The notes below the pieces were generated by a model. The model saw nothing but the letters and a program-made list of their open reading frames with translations. It had not been told where the DNA came from and did not search any database. The translations under genes were made by a program, and so were the position numbers. DNA of 64,000 nt from Kineococcus terrestris (GTDB lineage: Bacteria > Actinomycetota > Actinomycetes > Actinomycetales > Kineococcaceae): assembly GCF_041020765.1 (NCBI RefSeq), contig NZ_JBEUEJ010000003.1. One strand, given 5' to 3'. Below are positions 42,937-51,784 of this stretch, piece after piece. Position 1 is the stretch's first letter; the number at the start of each line of letters is the position of its first letter.

Positions 42937-43317
42937 GTGAGCACGACCGACCACGGCCGGTCCGGGCCGGCCGGCGAACCGCCCGGCGGGTCCGGGCCCC
43001 TGGACGGGCGCACGCCCTACCAGGAGGTCCAGGACTCCCCCGAGTTCGCCGCGCTGCGACGGCGCTTCCGCCGCGTCGTCTTCCCCCTGACCGCGCTCTT
43101 CCTGTTCTGGTACCTGCTGTACGTCCTGCTGGCCGACTACGCGCACGGCTTCATGAGCACGCGCCTGGGCGACAGCAACATCACGATCGGGCTGCTGCTC
43201 GGGCTGAGCCAGTTCGTCATGACGTTCGCCATCACCACCGTGTACGTGCGCTGGGCGAACAAGAGGTTCGACCCGGCGGCCGAGGAGCTGCGCCAGCGCG
43301 TCGAGGGGGTCCGGTGA
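42937..43317 (+). CDS. DUF485 membrane protein
   Basis: A 126-aa protein: soluble N-terminus, SPEFAALRRRFRRVVFPLTALFLFWYLLYVLLADYA and a second TM segment (ITIGLLLGLSQFVMTFAITTVYVRWAN) as in DUF485/YjcH proteins, which are routinely encoded just before acetate-type sodium symporters. GTG 42937 follows GAGGAGG. Its stop overlaps the symporter start by 4 bp. Confidence 0.92.
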   Translation: MSTTDHGRSGPAGEPPGGSGPLDGRTPYQEVQDSPEFAALRRRFRRVVFPLTALFLFWYLLYVLLADYAHGFMSTRLGDSNITIGLLLGLSQFVMTFAITTVYVRWANKRFDPAAEELRQRVEGVR

Positions 43318-44975
43318 GCGCTCTGACGACGGGCCTGTCCACCGCGGCGGCCGCGGGGACCGACATCGGCAACCCCTGGGTCAACATCGCCATCTTCGGC
43401 GCGTTCGTCGCCGTCACGCTGACGGTGGTGCTGCGGGCCAGCAAGAACAACCGCACGGCCGCCGACTTCTACGCCGGCGGGCGCGCCTTCACCGGCCGGC
43501 AGAACGGCGTCGCCATCGCCGGCGACTACCTGTCGGCCGCCAGCTTCCTGGGCATCGCCGGCGCCATCGCCCTGTACGGCTACGACGGGTTCCTGTACTC
43601 GATCGGCTTCCTCGTCGCCTGGCTGGTGGCGCTGCTGCTGGTCGCCGAGCTGCTGCGCAACACCGGCCGCTTCACGATGGCCGACGTCCTCAGCTTCCGG
43701 CTGCGCGAGCGGCCCGTGCGCACGGCCGCGGCGATCTCGACGCTGGCGGTGTCCTTCTTCTACCTGCTGGCGCAGATGGCCGGCGCGGGCGGGCTGGTCT
43801 CGCTGCTGCTGGGCATCGACTCGCGCGCCGGGCAGAACGTCGTCATCGCCGTCGTCGGCACGCTGATGATCCTGTACGTGCTCGTCGGCGGCATGAAGGG
43901 CACCACCTGGGTGCAGATCATCAAGGCGTGCCTGCTGGTCACCGGCGCCGGGATCATGACGGTGTGGGTGCTCAGCCGCTACGGCTTCAACCTGTCCGAC
44001 CTGCTCGGCGCGGCCGTGGCCGCCCCCGGCTCGGCCGGTGAGGCGCTCATCGGGCCGGGTGCGCAGTACGGCGCCAGCGAGGTCTCGAAGCTGAACTTCC
44101 TGTCGCTGTCGCTGGCGCTGGTGTTCGGCACCGCGGGCCTGCCGCACGTCCTCATGCGCTTCTACACGGTGCCCTCGTCCAAGGAGGCCCGCCGCAGCGT
44201 CGTGTGGGCCATCTGGATCATCGGCGTCTTCTACCTGTTCACGCTCGTCATCGGCTACGGCGCCGGTGCGATCGTGGGCGCCGAGGTCATCCGGGCGGCG
44301 CCCGGCGGCGTCAACTCGGCGGCGCCGCTGCTGGCGTTCGAGCTGGGCGGCACGATCCTGCTGGGGATCATCGCGGCCGTCGCGTTCGCGACGATCCTCG
44401 CCGTCGTCGCCGGCCTGGCGATCACCGCGAGCGCCTCCTTCGCGCACGACATCTACGCCAGCGTGCTGAAGAAGGGGCAGGTCGACCCCGACGGGGAGGT
44501 GCGGGTGGCGCGGCTGACCGTCGTCGTCATCGGCGCCGTCGCCATCGTCGGCGGCATCTTCGCGCAGGGGCAGAACGTGGCGTTCCTCGTCGCGCTGGCC
44601 TTCGCGGTCGCGGCGAGCGCGAACCTGCCGACGATCATCTACTCGCTGTTCTGGAAGGGCTTCACCACCCGCGGGGCGATGTGGAGCATCTACGGCGGGC
44701 TGATCTCCTGCCTGGTGCTCATCGCGTTCTCCCCCGTGGTCTCCGGCAAGGTCGACCCGGGCACTGGGGCGAGCCTGTCGGTGATCCGGGACACCTCGGT
44801 GGACTTCTCGTGGTTCCCGCTGGAGAACCCGGGCCTGGTGACGATCCCGCTGGCCTTCTTCCTGGGCTGGCTGGGCTCGGTGCTGGGCAAGGAGCGCGGC
44901 AACGAGAAGCGCGCCGCGGAGATGGAGGTGCGCTCCCTCACCGGCGCCGGGGCGGAGAAGGCCGTCCAGCACTGA
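43314..44975 (+). CDS. Sodium:solute symporter, acetate/monocarboxylate type (ActP/MctC-like)
   Basis: A 553-aa transporter with about 13 TM helices. SSS-family motifs include FYAGGRAFTGRQNGVAIAGDYLSAASFLG, LRERPVRTAAAISTLAVSFFYL, TAGLPHVLMRFYTV and VAGLAITASASFAHD. Together with its DUF485 partner it should import acetate, pyruvate or similar short acids with sodium or protons. GTG 43314 overlaps the DUF485 stop. Its 3' end overlaps the converging acyltransferase gene by 38 bp. Confidence 0.93.
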   Translation: MSALTTGLSTAAAAGTDIGNPWVNIAIFGAFVAVTLTVVLRASKNNRTAADFYAGGRAFTGRQNGVAIAGDYLSAASFLGIAGAIALYGYDGFLYSIGFLVAWLVALLLVAELLRNTGRFTMADVLSFRLRERPVRTAAAISTLAVSFFYLLAQMAGAGGLVSLLLGIDSRAGQNVVIAVVGTLMILYVLVGGMKGTTWVQIIKACLLVTGAGIMTVWVLSRYGFNLSDLLGAAVAAPGSAGEALIGPGAQYGASEVSKLNFLSLSLALVFGTAGLPHVLMRFYTVPSSKEARRSVVWAIWIIGVFYLFTLVIGYGAGAIVGAEVIRAAPGGVNSAAPLLAFELGGTILLGIIAAVAFATILAVVAGLAITASASFAHDIYASVLKKGQVDPDGEVRVARLTVVVIGAVAIVGGIFAQGQNVAFLVALAFAVAASANLPTIIYSLFWKGFTTRGAMWSIYGGLISCLVLIAFSPVVSGKVDPGTGASLSVIRDTSVDFSWFPLENPGLVTIPLAFFLGWLGSVLGKERGNEKRAAEMEVRSLTGAGAEKAVQH

Positions 44976-46110
44976 CGCCGTCACCGGCCCCGTCGCCAGG
45001 CGGGGCCGGCCGGTCAGCGGGGCGGGTGCCGTCGGGCACCCGCCCCGCTGCCGTTCCACCACCGGGGCCCGGGCGCCGGCGCTGGCCCAGGACGAGGGTG
45101 CGGGTCAGCGCCCAGCGGCGGGCGGTCAGCTCGACGAGGACGCCGACGGCCAGCCCGGCCAGGACGCCCAGCAGCAGGTGCAGCGGCACCGACTCGACGC
45201 CCAGGCGCTGCAGGAGCACGCGGGCGGCCGACGTCCCGAACACGTGCGTGGTGTAGATCGTGAAGGAGAACGCGCCCAGCGCCACGAGCGGACGGACCCG
45301 CCACGGCACGAGCAGCAGCGCCAGGCAGGCGCTGATGCTCAGCGCGGCGCCGACCGGGTCGCGCCGCGAGGGCACCGGGGCGACGACCCCGAGCAGTCCC
45401 AGCAGCACCCACGCCGACAGGGCGAGCGCGGCGGCGACGACCCCGGCGCGCACGGCGCGCGGGGCGCTGGTGAAGGCGAACCGCTGCGCGGCCAGGCCGG
45501 TGAGGAAGAACGGCAGCAGGAACAGGGCGCTGCGCAGCCCCAGCGGGTCCACCCCGAACGGCACGAGCACGTCGGCGGCCACGGCCGCGACGACGAGCGC
45601 GGCCACGACGGCCGGGCGGGCCAGGCGCCCCGCCACGTCGAGGACGCCGACCAGCACGAAGATCCAGAAGACGGCCTCGAGGAACCAGAAGTGCGCCACC
45701 GGCACGACGTGCCACAGGTACCACGGCGTCCCCGCCCCGCTGTTGGCGGCACCGGCCGCGAAGAGTGCCTCGCGGAACAGCGCGAACGCCGTGCCCACGA
45801 CGAGCATCGGCACCAGCAGGCGGCGGGCCTTGCCGCGCACGAAGCGCCCCAGCCCCTCGCGCACGGGCCGGTGCGCGTAGACCACGCCGGACAGGAACGT
45901 GAACAGCGGCATCCGCAGGTGGTCGAACGCCGAGACCGCCCGCGACCACGGGTCGTCCGCGGCCAGCTGCAGGCCGTCGGCGGGGGTGCCCCCGCGCACG
46001 TGGTAGGCCACGAGCAGGACGCAGGCCAGGCCCCGCAGCGTCTCCACGCGCGGGTCGCGGCCGCGGGCGAGCGCGGGCCGGTCGGCGCCGATGAGGGGGG
46101 TGGTCGGCAC
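44938..46110 (-). CDS. Acyltransferase family 3 membrane protein
   Basis: A 390-aa integral membrane protein with about ten TM helices. The family-3 start RVETLRGLACVLLVAYHV carries the catalytic His; HLRMPLFTFLSGVVYAHR, FWFLEAVFWIFVLV and FTIYTTHVFG are further family features. Such enzymes O-acetylate or O-acylate surface polysaccharides or lipids. GTG 46110 follows GAGGAGCACCTC. The last 50 residues are Pro/Gly/Arg-rich, overlap the symporter gene and contain a strong hairpin. It begins the polysaccharide-related region. Confidence 0.88.
   Translation of the reverse strand: MPTTPLIGADRPALARGRDPRVETLRGLACVLLVAYHVRGGTPADGLQLAADDPWSRAVSAFDHLRMPLFTFLSGVVYAHRPVREGLGRFVRGKARRLLVPMLVVGTAFALFREALFAAGAANSGAGTPWYLWHVVPVAHFWFLEAVFWIFVLVGVLDVAGRLARPAVVAALVVAAVAADVLVPFGVDPLGLRSALFLLPFFLTGLAAQRFAFTSAPRAVRAGVVAAALALSAWVLLGLLGVVAPVPSRRDPVGAALSISACLALLLVPWRVRPLVALGAFSFTIYTTHVFGTSAARVLLQRLGVESVPLHLLLGVLAGLAVGVLVELTARRWALTRTLVLGQRRRPGPGGGTAAGRVPDGTRPADRPAPPGDGAGDGVSAGRPSPPRRR
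45015..45050. terminator. Strong hairpin inside the 3' end of the acyltransferase gene
   Basis: CAGCGGGGCGGGTGCC and its perfect complement (16 bp) around the loop GTCG, 40 bp after the symporter stop. It is well placed as the symporter terminator, but it lies within the last codons of the acyltransferase gene read on the other strand. Confidence 0.75.
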
Positions 46111-46207
46111 GAGGTGCTCCTCGGGGGTGGCGGGCGGGACGCTCGCCGTCGAGTGGTCGCAGTCTGTGCCGACCGCTCACCGGGTGTCAAAGACCCGAGC
46201 TGGGCGC

Positions 46208-49033
46208 TCAGTCCTCGGCCGGTGCGCGCCCGGCCCCGCGCACCTCGGCCCGCGAGCGCCACCAGGCGCCGGGGCCGGCGACCGTCCCCCGCACCTGGGC
46301 GGCGAGCACGTCCCGCGGGGCGTCGTCGTCGTTCCAGGCGGTGGCCGCGGCCCGGCGCGCCAGGTCGCGCGGCAGCCCCCACACCAGGCGCCCCAGCCCG
46401 CGCACGTCGCCGTGCCGGGCGGCGACCTGCAGGTGGTAGGCGACGTGCCCCGCCGAGTAGGCGCGCAGCTGCGCCAGCAGGCCGGCGCGGTCGGCGCGGT
46501 GCTCGTGCAGCACCACGGCGGTCGGCTGGTGCACCACGCGGTGCCCGGCGCGCAGCACCCGGTGGAACAGCTCGGTGTCCTCCCCCACGCCCGCCGGGCG
46601 CCCGGCGCCCAGCACCTCGTCGAAGGGCCCGACCCCGGCCAGCACGTCGCGGCGCACCGCGGCGTTGGCGGTGGCGCCGATCCGCCAGGTCGGTGCCGGC
46701 CCGCGGTGCCCCTCCAGCCACCAGCGGTCGTAGACGTGCCGGTGCGGGCCGCGGTCCAGCCCGCCGTAGTCCTCGAACAGCTGCGGGTCCAGCGAGCGCA
46801 GGTCCGCGGGCAGGACGGCACCGGTCACCAGCCCCACCGACGGGTCGGCGAAGGGCGCCAGCAGCTCCTCCAGCCAGCCGGGCGTCACGATGACGTCGTC
46901 GTCGACGAGGACGACGACGTCGCCGGACAGGTGGGCCAGCCCGGCGTTGCGGGCCGCGGACAGGCCCGGCCACGGCTCGTGGACGACGACGACCCGCGGG
47001 TCGCCGCCGGCGACGGCGCGGGCGGTGGCGCGGGTGGCGGCCGGGTCGGGCGAGTTGTCGACGAGGACGACGCGCAGCGGCCGCGACGGCTCGTCCAGCA
47101 GCGCCGCGAGGGCGCGGCGCAGCTGCTGCGGGCGATCGCGGGTGGCGAGCAGCACGTCGACCCGCGCGCCGGGGTCCAGCCGGGACGGCGCGCAGCGCAC
47201 GGCGGCCGCCAGGGCTCCCGCCAGCGGGGCGGGGCCGCCCGCGACGGCCGCGGCGTGCAGCTCCTGCCACGAGGTGCCGGGCGCCAGCAGCGCCGGGCCG
47301 AGGTGGTCGACGACCTCGCGGGCCAGCCGCGCCGGGGACACGTCGGACCCGCCGGCGCGCACGGTGAGCACCGTCTGCGGCAGCCCGTCGCGCAGCAGCC
47401 GCACCCGCAGCCGGCGCGCGCCCGCGACCGGGGGCACGACGACGGCGTCCGGGGCGTCCGGGACGTCCGGGACGTCCGGGACGTCGCGGGCGGCGTCGGG
47501 CGGGACGAGGACCTGGCGCAGGACGTCGACGTCGAGGACGGGGTCGGCGCGGCGGGGCGGGCGGGCGCTCGCGGGCCGGTGCACCAGCGGCCCGGCGCTC
47601 GGCTCGCCCGGGTGCGCGGCAGCGCGCTCGGCGGCCTCGCGCTGCGCGCGCCGGTAGTAGCGCCCGGCCACGGCGTCCAGGGCCCCGCGCGAGTCGGCGC
47701 GCACCAGCTGCGGCGGGTACAGCTGCGGCCACACGAGACTGCGCACGTGGGCGCGGCCGTGGTACTTGGCGAACCAGGCGGCGGAGGACAGCGCCATGTC
47801 TCGCGCCTGGACGCGGCCGTAGTTGCCCCCCGCTCCCGCGAAGATCGAGAAGGCGCCGGTGCCGTTGCCGCGCAGCTGCCGCCGCAGCTGCTCCATCGAG
47901 GCGCGGTGGCGGTGCAGGACCACCACGGCCGGGTCGTACACGCACAGCCCGCCCGCGGCCAGCACCCGGAAGTACAGCTCGAGGTCGCCGCCGCCGCCGG
48001 TCGCGGTACCCACGTCCAGGGCCGGGTCGAACCCGCCGAGGGCCAGGACCTCCTCGCGGCGCACGGCGGTGCTGGCGCCGGTGCCCAGGTCGCCGGTGCC
48101 GGGGTGGGCGCGGGCGGCGACCTGCCCGTCCCCGACGGCGACGGAGAACCAGCGCTCGCGGTAGCCGCGACCGAAGCCGCCGACGGCCTCGAAGAGCACC
48201 TGCGCGGGGGTGGCGAACTCCGCCGGGGCCACCAGCCCCGTCACGACGAGCGCGGCGGGCTCCTCGGCGAAGGCGCGCACCGTCGCGCGCGCCCAGCGCG
48301 GGTGCACGAGCACGTCGTCGTCGGCGAAGGCCACCAGGGGCGTGCGGGCCTCCAGCAGCGCCCGGTTGCGCGCCACGTCCAGCCCGGCGCGCGGTTCGCG
48401 CACGCAGCGGGCGCCGAACTCCTCGGCGACGGCGCGGGTGCGCCCGTCGCGGGAGGCGTTGTCGACGACGAGGACCTCCGCGACCGGGTCGGCCAGGCGG
48501 CCGATCGCCTCCAGGCAGCGGCGCAGGTCCTCGGGGCGGTCGCGCGTGCACACCGCGACCGTCAGGGACCGGGTGTCGGCGCGCTCGGCGGCCCGCAGGC
48601 GCGGGCACTCCCCGGCCGGGGCGGACGGGTCCAGCCCCTCGCGGGCGGCGCGGCGCACCCCGCCGGGCACGCGCAGCGCGTCCAGCAGCAGGTGGTCCAG
48701 GACGGCGTGCTCCAGCTCGCGGGCCGCGCGCGCGGGCAGACCGGGCAGGACGACGTCCGGGTCCCCGGGGACGGTCAGGTCCCCGACGGGCACGCCGTGG
48801 AACCAGACGAGGGCGTGCACGCCCTCCGGCGGGTGCTCGGGCGGGGTGAGCACCGGGCGCAGCACCGCGGTGCGCGCGTCCAGGTCGACGTCGGCGACGG
48901 CCAGCGCGCGGTAGCGGCGGCGGGCGCCGGGCGGCCGGTAGCGGTCCAGCCCCTCGGGGCGGCGCACGCCGGCCACCGCCTGCTGCACGCCCACCCGCGC
49001 GGCCCTGCGGGCCGCCGACGTCCACGCGCCCAC
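46208..49033 (-). CDS. Large glycosyltransferase with two GT2 domains
   Basis: A 941-aa soluble protein. After about 160 unassigned residues, GT2 domain 1 begins with SLTVAVCTRDRPEDLRRCLEA and has the VLVVDNASRDGR and AFADDDV (DxD-type) motifs. A linker with DVPDVPDVPDAPDA follows. GT2 domain 2 begins VDVLLATRDRPQQLRRALAAL and has VVLVDNSPD, VVLVDDDVIVTPGWLEEL and GVGEDTELFHRVL. Both domains look intact, so it may add two different or alternating sugars. GTG 49033 has GAGGAGGGGGG upstream. It precedes the acyltransferase gene on the same strand and follows the flippase gene. Confidence 0.9.
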   Translation of the reverse strand: MGAWTSAARRAARVGVQQAVAGVRRPEGLDRYRPPGARRRYRALAVADVDLDARTAVLRPVLTPPEHPPEGVHALVWFHGVPVGDLTVPGDPDVVLPGLPARAARELEHAVLDHLLLDALRVPGGVRRAAREGLDPSAPAGECPRLRAAERADTRSLTVAVCTRDRPEDLRRCLEAIGRLADPVAEVLVVDNASRDGRTRAVAEEFGARCVREPRAGLDVARNRALLEARTPLVAFADDDVLVHPRWARATVRAFAEEPAALVVTGLVAPAEFATPAQVLFEAVGGFGRGYRERWFSVAVGDGQVAARAHPGTGDLGTGASTAVRREEVLALGGFDPALDVGTATGGGGDLELYFRVLAAGGLCVYDPAVVVLHRHRASMEQLRRQLRGNGTGAFSIFAGAGGNYGRVQARDMALSSAAWFAKYHGRAHVRSLVWPQLYPPQLVRADSRGALDAVAGRYYRRAQREAAERAAAHPGEPSAGPLVHRPASARPPRRADPVLDVDVLRQVLVPPDAARDVPDVPDVPDAPDAVVVPPVAGARRLRVRLLRDGLPQTVLTVRAGGSDVSPARLAREVVDHLGPALLAPGTSWQELHAAAVAGGPAPLAGALAAAVRCAPSRLDPGARVDVLLATRDRPQQLRRALAALLDEPSRPLRVVLVDNSPDPAATRATARAVAGGDPRVVVVHEPWPGLSAARNAGLAHLSGDVVVLVDDDVIVTPGWLEELLAPFADPSVGLVTGAVLPADLRSLDPQLFEDYGGLDRGPHRHVYDRWWLEGHRGPAPTWRIGATANAAVRRDVLAGVGPFDEVLGAGRPAGVGEDTELFHRVLRAGHRVVHQPTAVVLHEHRADRAGLLAQLRAYSAGHVAYHLQVAARHGDVRGLGRLVWGLPRDLARRAAATAWNDDDAPRDVLAAQVRGTVAGPGAWWRSRAEVRGAGRAPAED
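47446..47485. repeat. 9-bp tandem repeat in the inter-domain linker
   Basis: Four to five imperfect copies of a 9-bp unit (GTCCGGGAC and variants) encode the DVPDVPDVPDAPDA linker between the two GT2 domains. In-frame length change by slippage would alter domain spacing without breaking the frame. Confidence 0.7.
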
Positions 49034-49124
49034 GCGCGCCCCCCTCCTCGTGCGCGGCGCGCGCCGCGCGCTGACACCCTGCCAGGACCGGTCGGCCGCG
49101 CCGAGCACGACGTACGGGCGGCCG

Positions 49125-50681
49125 TCAGGCGCGGCGCAGGCGGGACGGCACCAGCCGTCGGGGAACGAGGCCGAGCAGCTCGCGCGAGGTGGAGCGGTCG
49201 ACGAGGGCGAGCAGCGCCGTGTAGAGGACCGCACCGAGGACGACCTGCGCCAGGACGACCCAGACCGCGTCGCGGGGTGCCGGCAGCAGCAGGGGCAACG
49301 CCCACACGGCGCCCCCCATCGCCACGCTCACCAGCAGGGGCCGCGCGATGTCCGCGAAGACGCGCCGGGCGGGCAGGTCGATGAGTCCGCACGCGATGCG
49401 GAAGCCGATGGGCTGCCACAGCCACATCTTCGCGAACACCGCGACCGCGACCCCCAGGACGCCCCACTGCAACCCGACCACGATCGCCACGACCGTCAGG
49501 ACGGTGCTCACGACACCGACCTTGAACATCGTGCCCGTGCGCCCCTGCGACTGGTACAGCCACCCCTCGCTGCTGCTCAGGCACTGCGGCAGCCCGGCCA
49601 GGCACAGCACCTGCAGCATGGGGACCGTGTCCAGCCACTGGTCCCCCCACAGGATCGGCACGAGCCCGTCCGCGGTCGCCGCCATCCCGACGAGGACGGG
49701 CATGGTGACCGCCGTCATGACGACGATCGTCCGCCGGTAGGCGCGGCGCAGCCGCTCCGGGTCGTCGCGCAGCGAGGCGAGGGCCGGGAACATCACCCGG
49801 CCGAGGACCTGGCTCACCTGCTGCAGCGGCAGCAGCATGAGGGTGTAGGCGCGGTTGTACAGGCCGAGCGGCGCGGCCCCGAGGACGCGGCCGATGAGCA
49901 GGTTGTCGCTGTTGCGGCCCACGTAGTTGACGACGCTGAAGCCGAGCATCCCGCCGGAGAAGGACCACAGCCGGCGGACGGACTCGCGGCGCACGAAACC
50001 CCTCGGCCGCCACCGGACGACCGACCACATGAGCACGGTCATCGCGACCGCCTGCACCGACGGGCCGACGACGAGCGACAGCGCGCCCAGACCGCCCACG
50101 GCCGCGGCGATGGTCGACGCGTTGCCCAGGACCGCGCAGACCAGCTCGACCGAGGCGATCTTCTTGAACTCCATCTCCCGCTGCAGGAGCGCGGAGTGGC
50201 AGACGTTGAGCGCGAGGGCGAACCCGAGGCCCGCCAGCGGTGTGATGTAGGTCAGCCGCGGATCGCCGTAGAAGTCCGCCACCAGGGGACCCAGCGCGGC
50301 GAGGATCCCCACGAAGACGAGCCCGCCGAGGGCGTTGAGCCAGAAGGCGGTGTCCAGGTCGGACTGCGTCAGCCGCCGCTGGTGCACGAGCGCGGCCCCG
50401 AGGCCCATGTCGAACAGGAGCACGGTGAACCCGGTGACCACGTAGACGCTGGCGAGCAGGCCGAAGTCCTCGGGAGCGAGCAGCCGGGCGAGGACCAGTC
50501 CCGCGAGGAACTGCAGGGCCTGGGCACCTGTCCGGCCGGCCGCCGACCACCCGACGCTCCGCACGACGGTGCCGCGGGTGGTGGAGACGCTGACGGCCGG
50601 CTGGGCCGACGCCACGCCCCCGGCGGGGCGTGAGGACTCGTCCACCTCGCCAGCCGCTCCGGTCGGGTCAGGGATCGTCAC
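49125..50681 (-). CDS. Polysaccharide flippase, MOP/PST family (WzxC-like)
   Basis: A 518-aa protein with about 12-14 TM helices. WSAAGRTGAQALQFLAGLVLARLLAPEDFGLLA and FDMGLGAALVHQRRLTQSDLDTAFWLN are the usual N-terminal PST-type features; RNSDNLLIGRVLGAAPLGLYNRAYTLM is the second signature. It flips lipid-linked sugar repeat units across the membrane. GTG 50681 has AGGAG upstream; a start at 50708 would add nine residues. It is followed by the double-GT2 gene. Confidence 0.9.
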   Translation of the reverse strand: MTIPDPTGAAGEVDESSRPAGGVASAQPAVSVSTTRGTVVRSVGWSAAGRTGAQALQFLAGLVLARLLAPEDFGLLASVYVVTGFTVLLFDMGLGAALVHQRRLTQSDLDTAFWLNALGGLVFVGILAALGPLVADFYGDPRLTYITPLAGLGFALALNVCHSALLQREMEFKKIASVELVCAVLGNASTIAAAVGGLGALSLVVGPSVQAVAMTVLMWSVVRWRPRGFVRRESVRRLWSFSGGMLGFSVVNYVGRNSDNLLIGRVLGAAPLGLYNRAYTLMLLPLQQVSQVLGRVMFPALASLRDDPERLRRAYRRTIVVMTAVTMPVLVGMAATADGLVPILWGDQWLDTVPMLQVLCLAGLPQCLSSSEGWLYQSQGRTGTMFKVGVVSTVLTVVAIVVGLQWGVLGVAVAVFAKMWLWQPIGFRIACGLIDLPARRVFADIARPLLVSVAMGGAVWALPLLLPAPRDAVWVVLAQVVLGAVLYTALLALVDRSTSRELLGLVPRRLVPSRLRRA

Positions 50682-50793
50682 GGGGCTCCTGCTCCTCTTG
50701 CGGTGCACGCGTCGTGGTCAGCCCGTCACGGTACAAGCACGACCGGCCGGCCAGGTCCGCTCACGAGGACGAGGTCCGCGGCACCGACCGGGA

Positions 50794-51690
50794 TCAGCCC
50801 GGCCGGCGCGCCGCGAGCACCGCCTCGTACAGCTCCCGGCGCGAGGTCCCCGCGCCCGCGGCGACGGCGGCGCAGGCGTCCTTCAGCCGGGTCCCGGCCG
50901 CCGCCAGCCGTTCCACGTCGGCCACGAGGTCCGCCGGCTCGCGGGCCGGGCCGCCGGGGTCGCCGGCCACCACGAGGCAGACCTCGCCGCGCACCTCGCG
51001 CCCGGCCGCCCACGCCGCCAGGTCGGCCAGCGGACCGCGCACGACCTCCTCGTAGGTCTTGGTCAGCTCCCGGCACACGGCCGCCGGGCGGTCGCCGCCC
51101 AGGGCCTCGGCGAGCGCCGCCAGGGTGGCGGCCGTGCGGTGCGGGGACTCGAAGAGCACGAGCGTGCGCCGCTCGTCCGCCAGGGCGGCGAAGGCGCGGG
51201 CCCGCTCCCCCGGCTTGCGGGGCGCGAAGCCCTCGAAGGTGAAGCGGTCGGTGGGCAGGCCCGAGACGGCGAGCGCCGCGAGCACCGCCGAGGGTCCCGG
51301 CACGGCCGTCACCCGCAGGTCCCGCTCCACGCAGGCGGTCACGACGCGGTAGCCGGGGTCGGACACCGACGGCATCCCCGCGTCGGTCACCAGCAGCACG
51401 GTGCTGCCGGCGGCGACCGCGTCGGCCAGGTCGGCGCTGCGGGCCTGCTCGTTGTGCTCGTGGTAGCTGACGACCCGGCCGGCCGGCACCACGCCGAGGG
51501 CCGAGCACAGCCGGTGCAGGCGGCGGGTGTCCTCGGCGGCGACGACGTCTGCCGTCGCCAGCAGCTCGCGCAGGCGCGGTGAGGCGTCGCCGACGTTGCC
51601 GATGGGGGTGCCCGCGAGGACCAGGCGCCCGCCCGCGTCCCCGGCGGACAGGACCGCGCCGCCGGTCCCGGGCTCCTCGGTGGTGTCCAC
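50794..51690 (-). CDS. rsmI: 16S rRNA (cytidine-2'-O)-methyltransferase
   Basis: A 298-aa SAM-dependent enzyme that methylates C1402 of 16S rRNA. Signatures are LVLAGTPIGNVGDASPRL, AAEDTRR, SYHEHNE, LVTDAGMPSVSDPGYRVV and FEGFAPRK, with LFESPHR. GTG 51690 lies 6 bp after GAGCAT on this strand, a leaderless-type start, and is preferred over the unconserved extension upstream. Divergent from the Pmt gene, a common actinobacterial neighbour. Confidence 0.95.
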   Translation of the reverse strand: MDTTEEPGTGGAVLSAGDAGGRLVLAGTPIGNVGDASPRLRELLATADVVAAEDTRRLHRLCSALGVVPAGRVVSYHEHNEQARSADLADAVAAGSTVLLVTDAGMPSVSDPGYRVVTACVERDLRVTAVPGPSAVLAALAVSGLPTDRFTFEGFAPRKPGERARAFAALADERRTLVLFESPHRTAATLAALAEALGGDRPAAVCRELTKTYEEVVRGPLADLAAWAAGREVRGEVCLVVAGDPGGPAREPADLVADVERLAAAGTRLKDACAAVAAGAGTSRRELYEAVLAARRPG

Positions 51691-51754
51691 CCCGCGATGC
51701 TCCCCCACCGCCCGGTCCCGCCGGTGACCGCACCCGCCCACCTACGATGACCTC

Positions 51755-51784
51755 GTGATCGTGAGCACCGGGGACGCTGCGTGA
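51755..51784 (+). CDS. Nine-codon leader ORF coupled to the Pmt gene
   Basis: TACGAT (51743-51748) is followed after 6 bp by GTG 51755, so transcription probably starts at that GTG. The ORF (IVSTGDAA after the start) ends with TGA overlapping the GTG of the Pmt gene at 51781. Pmt has no ribosome-binding site of its own, so it appears to be reached by termination-reinitiation from this leader. Confidence 0.5.
   Translation: MIVSTGDAA

Noticed and set aside
46091..51582. Large + strand open frames across the glycosyltransferase and flippase genes (46091-49384, 49050-50633, 50569-51582).
   Set aside because: They are His/Gln/Arg/Gly-rich with no recognisable motif, while the minus-strand frames carry complete GT2, flippase and RsmI signatures.
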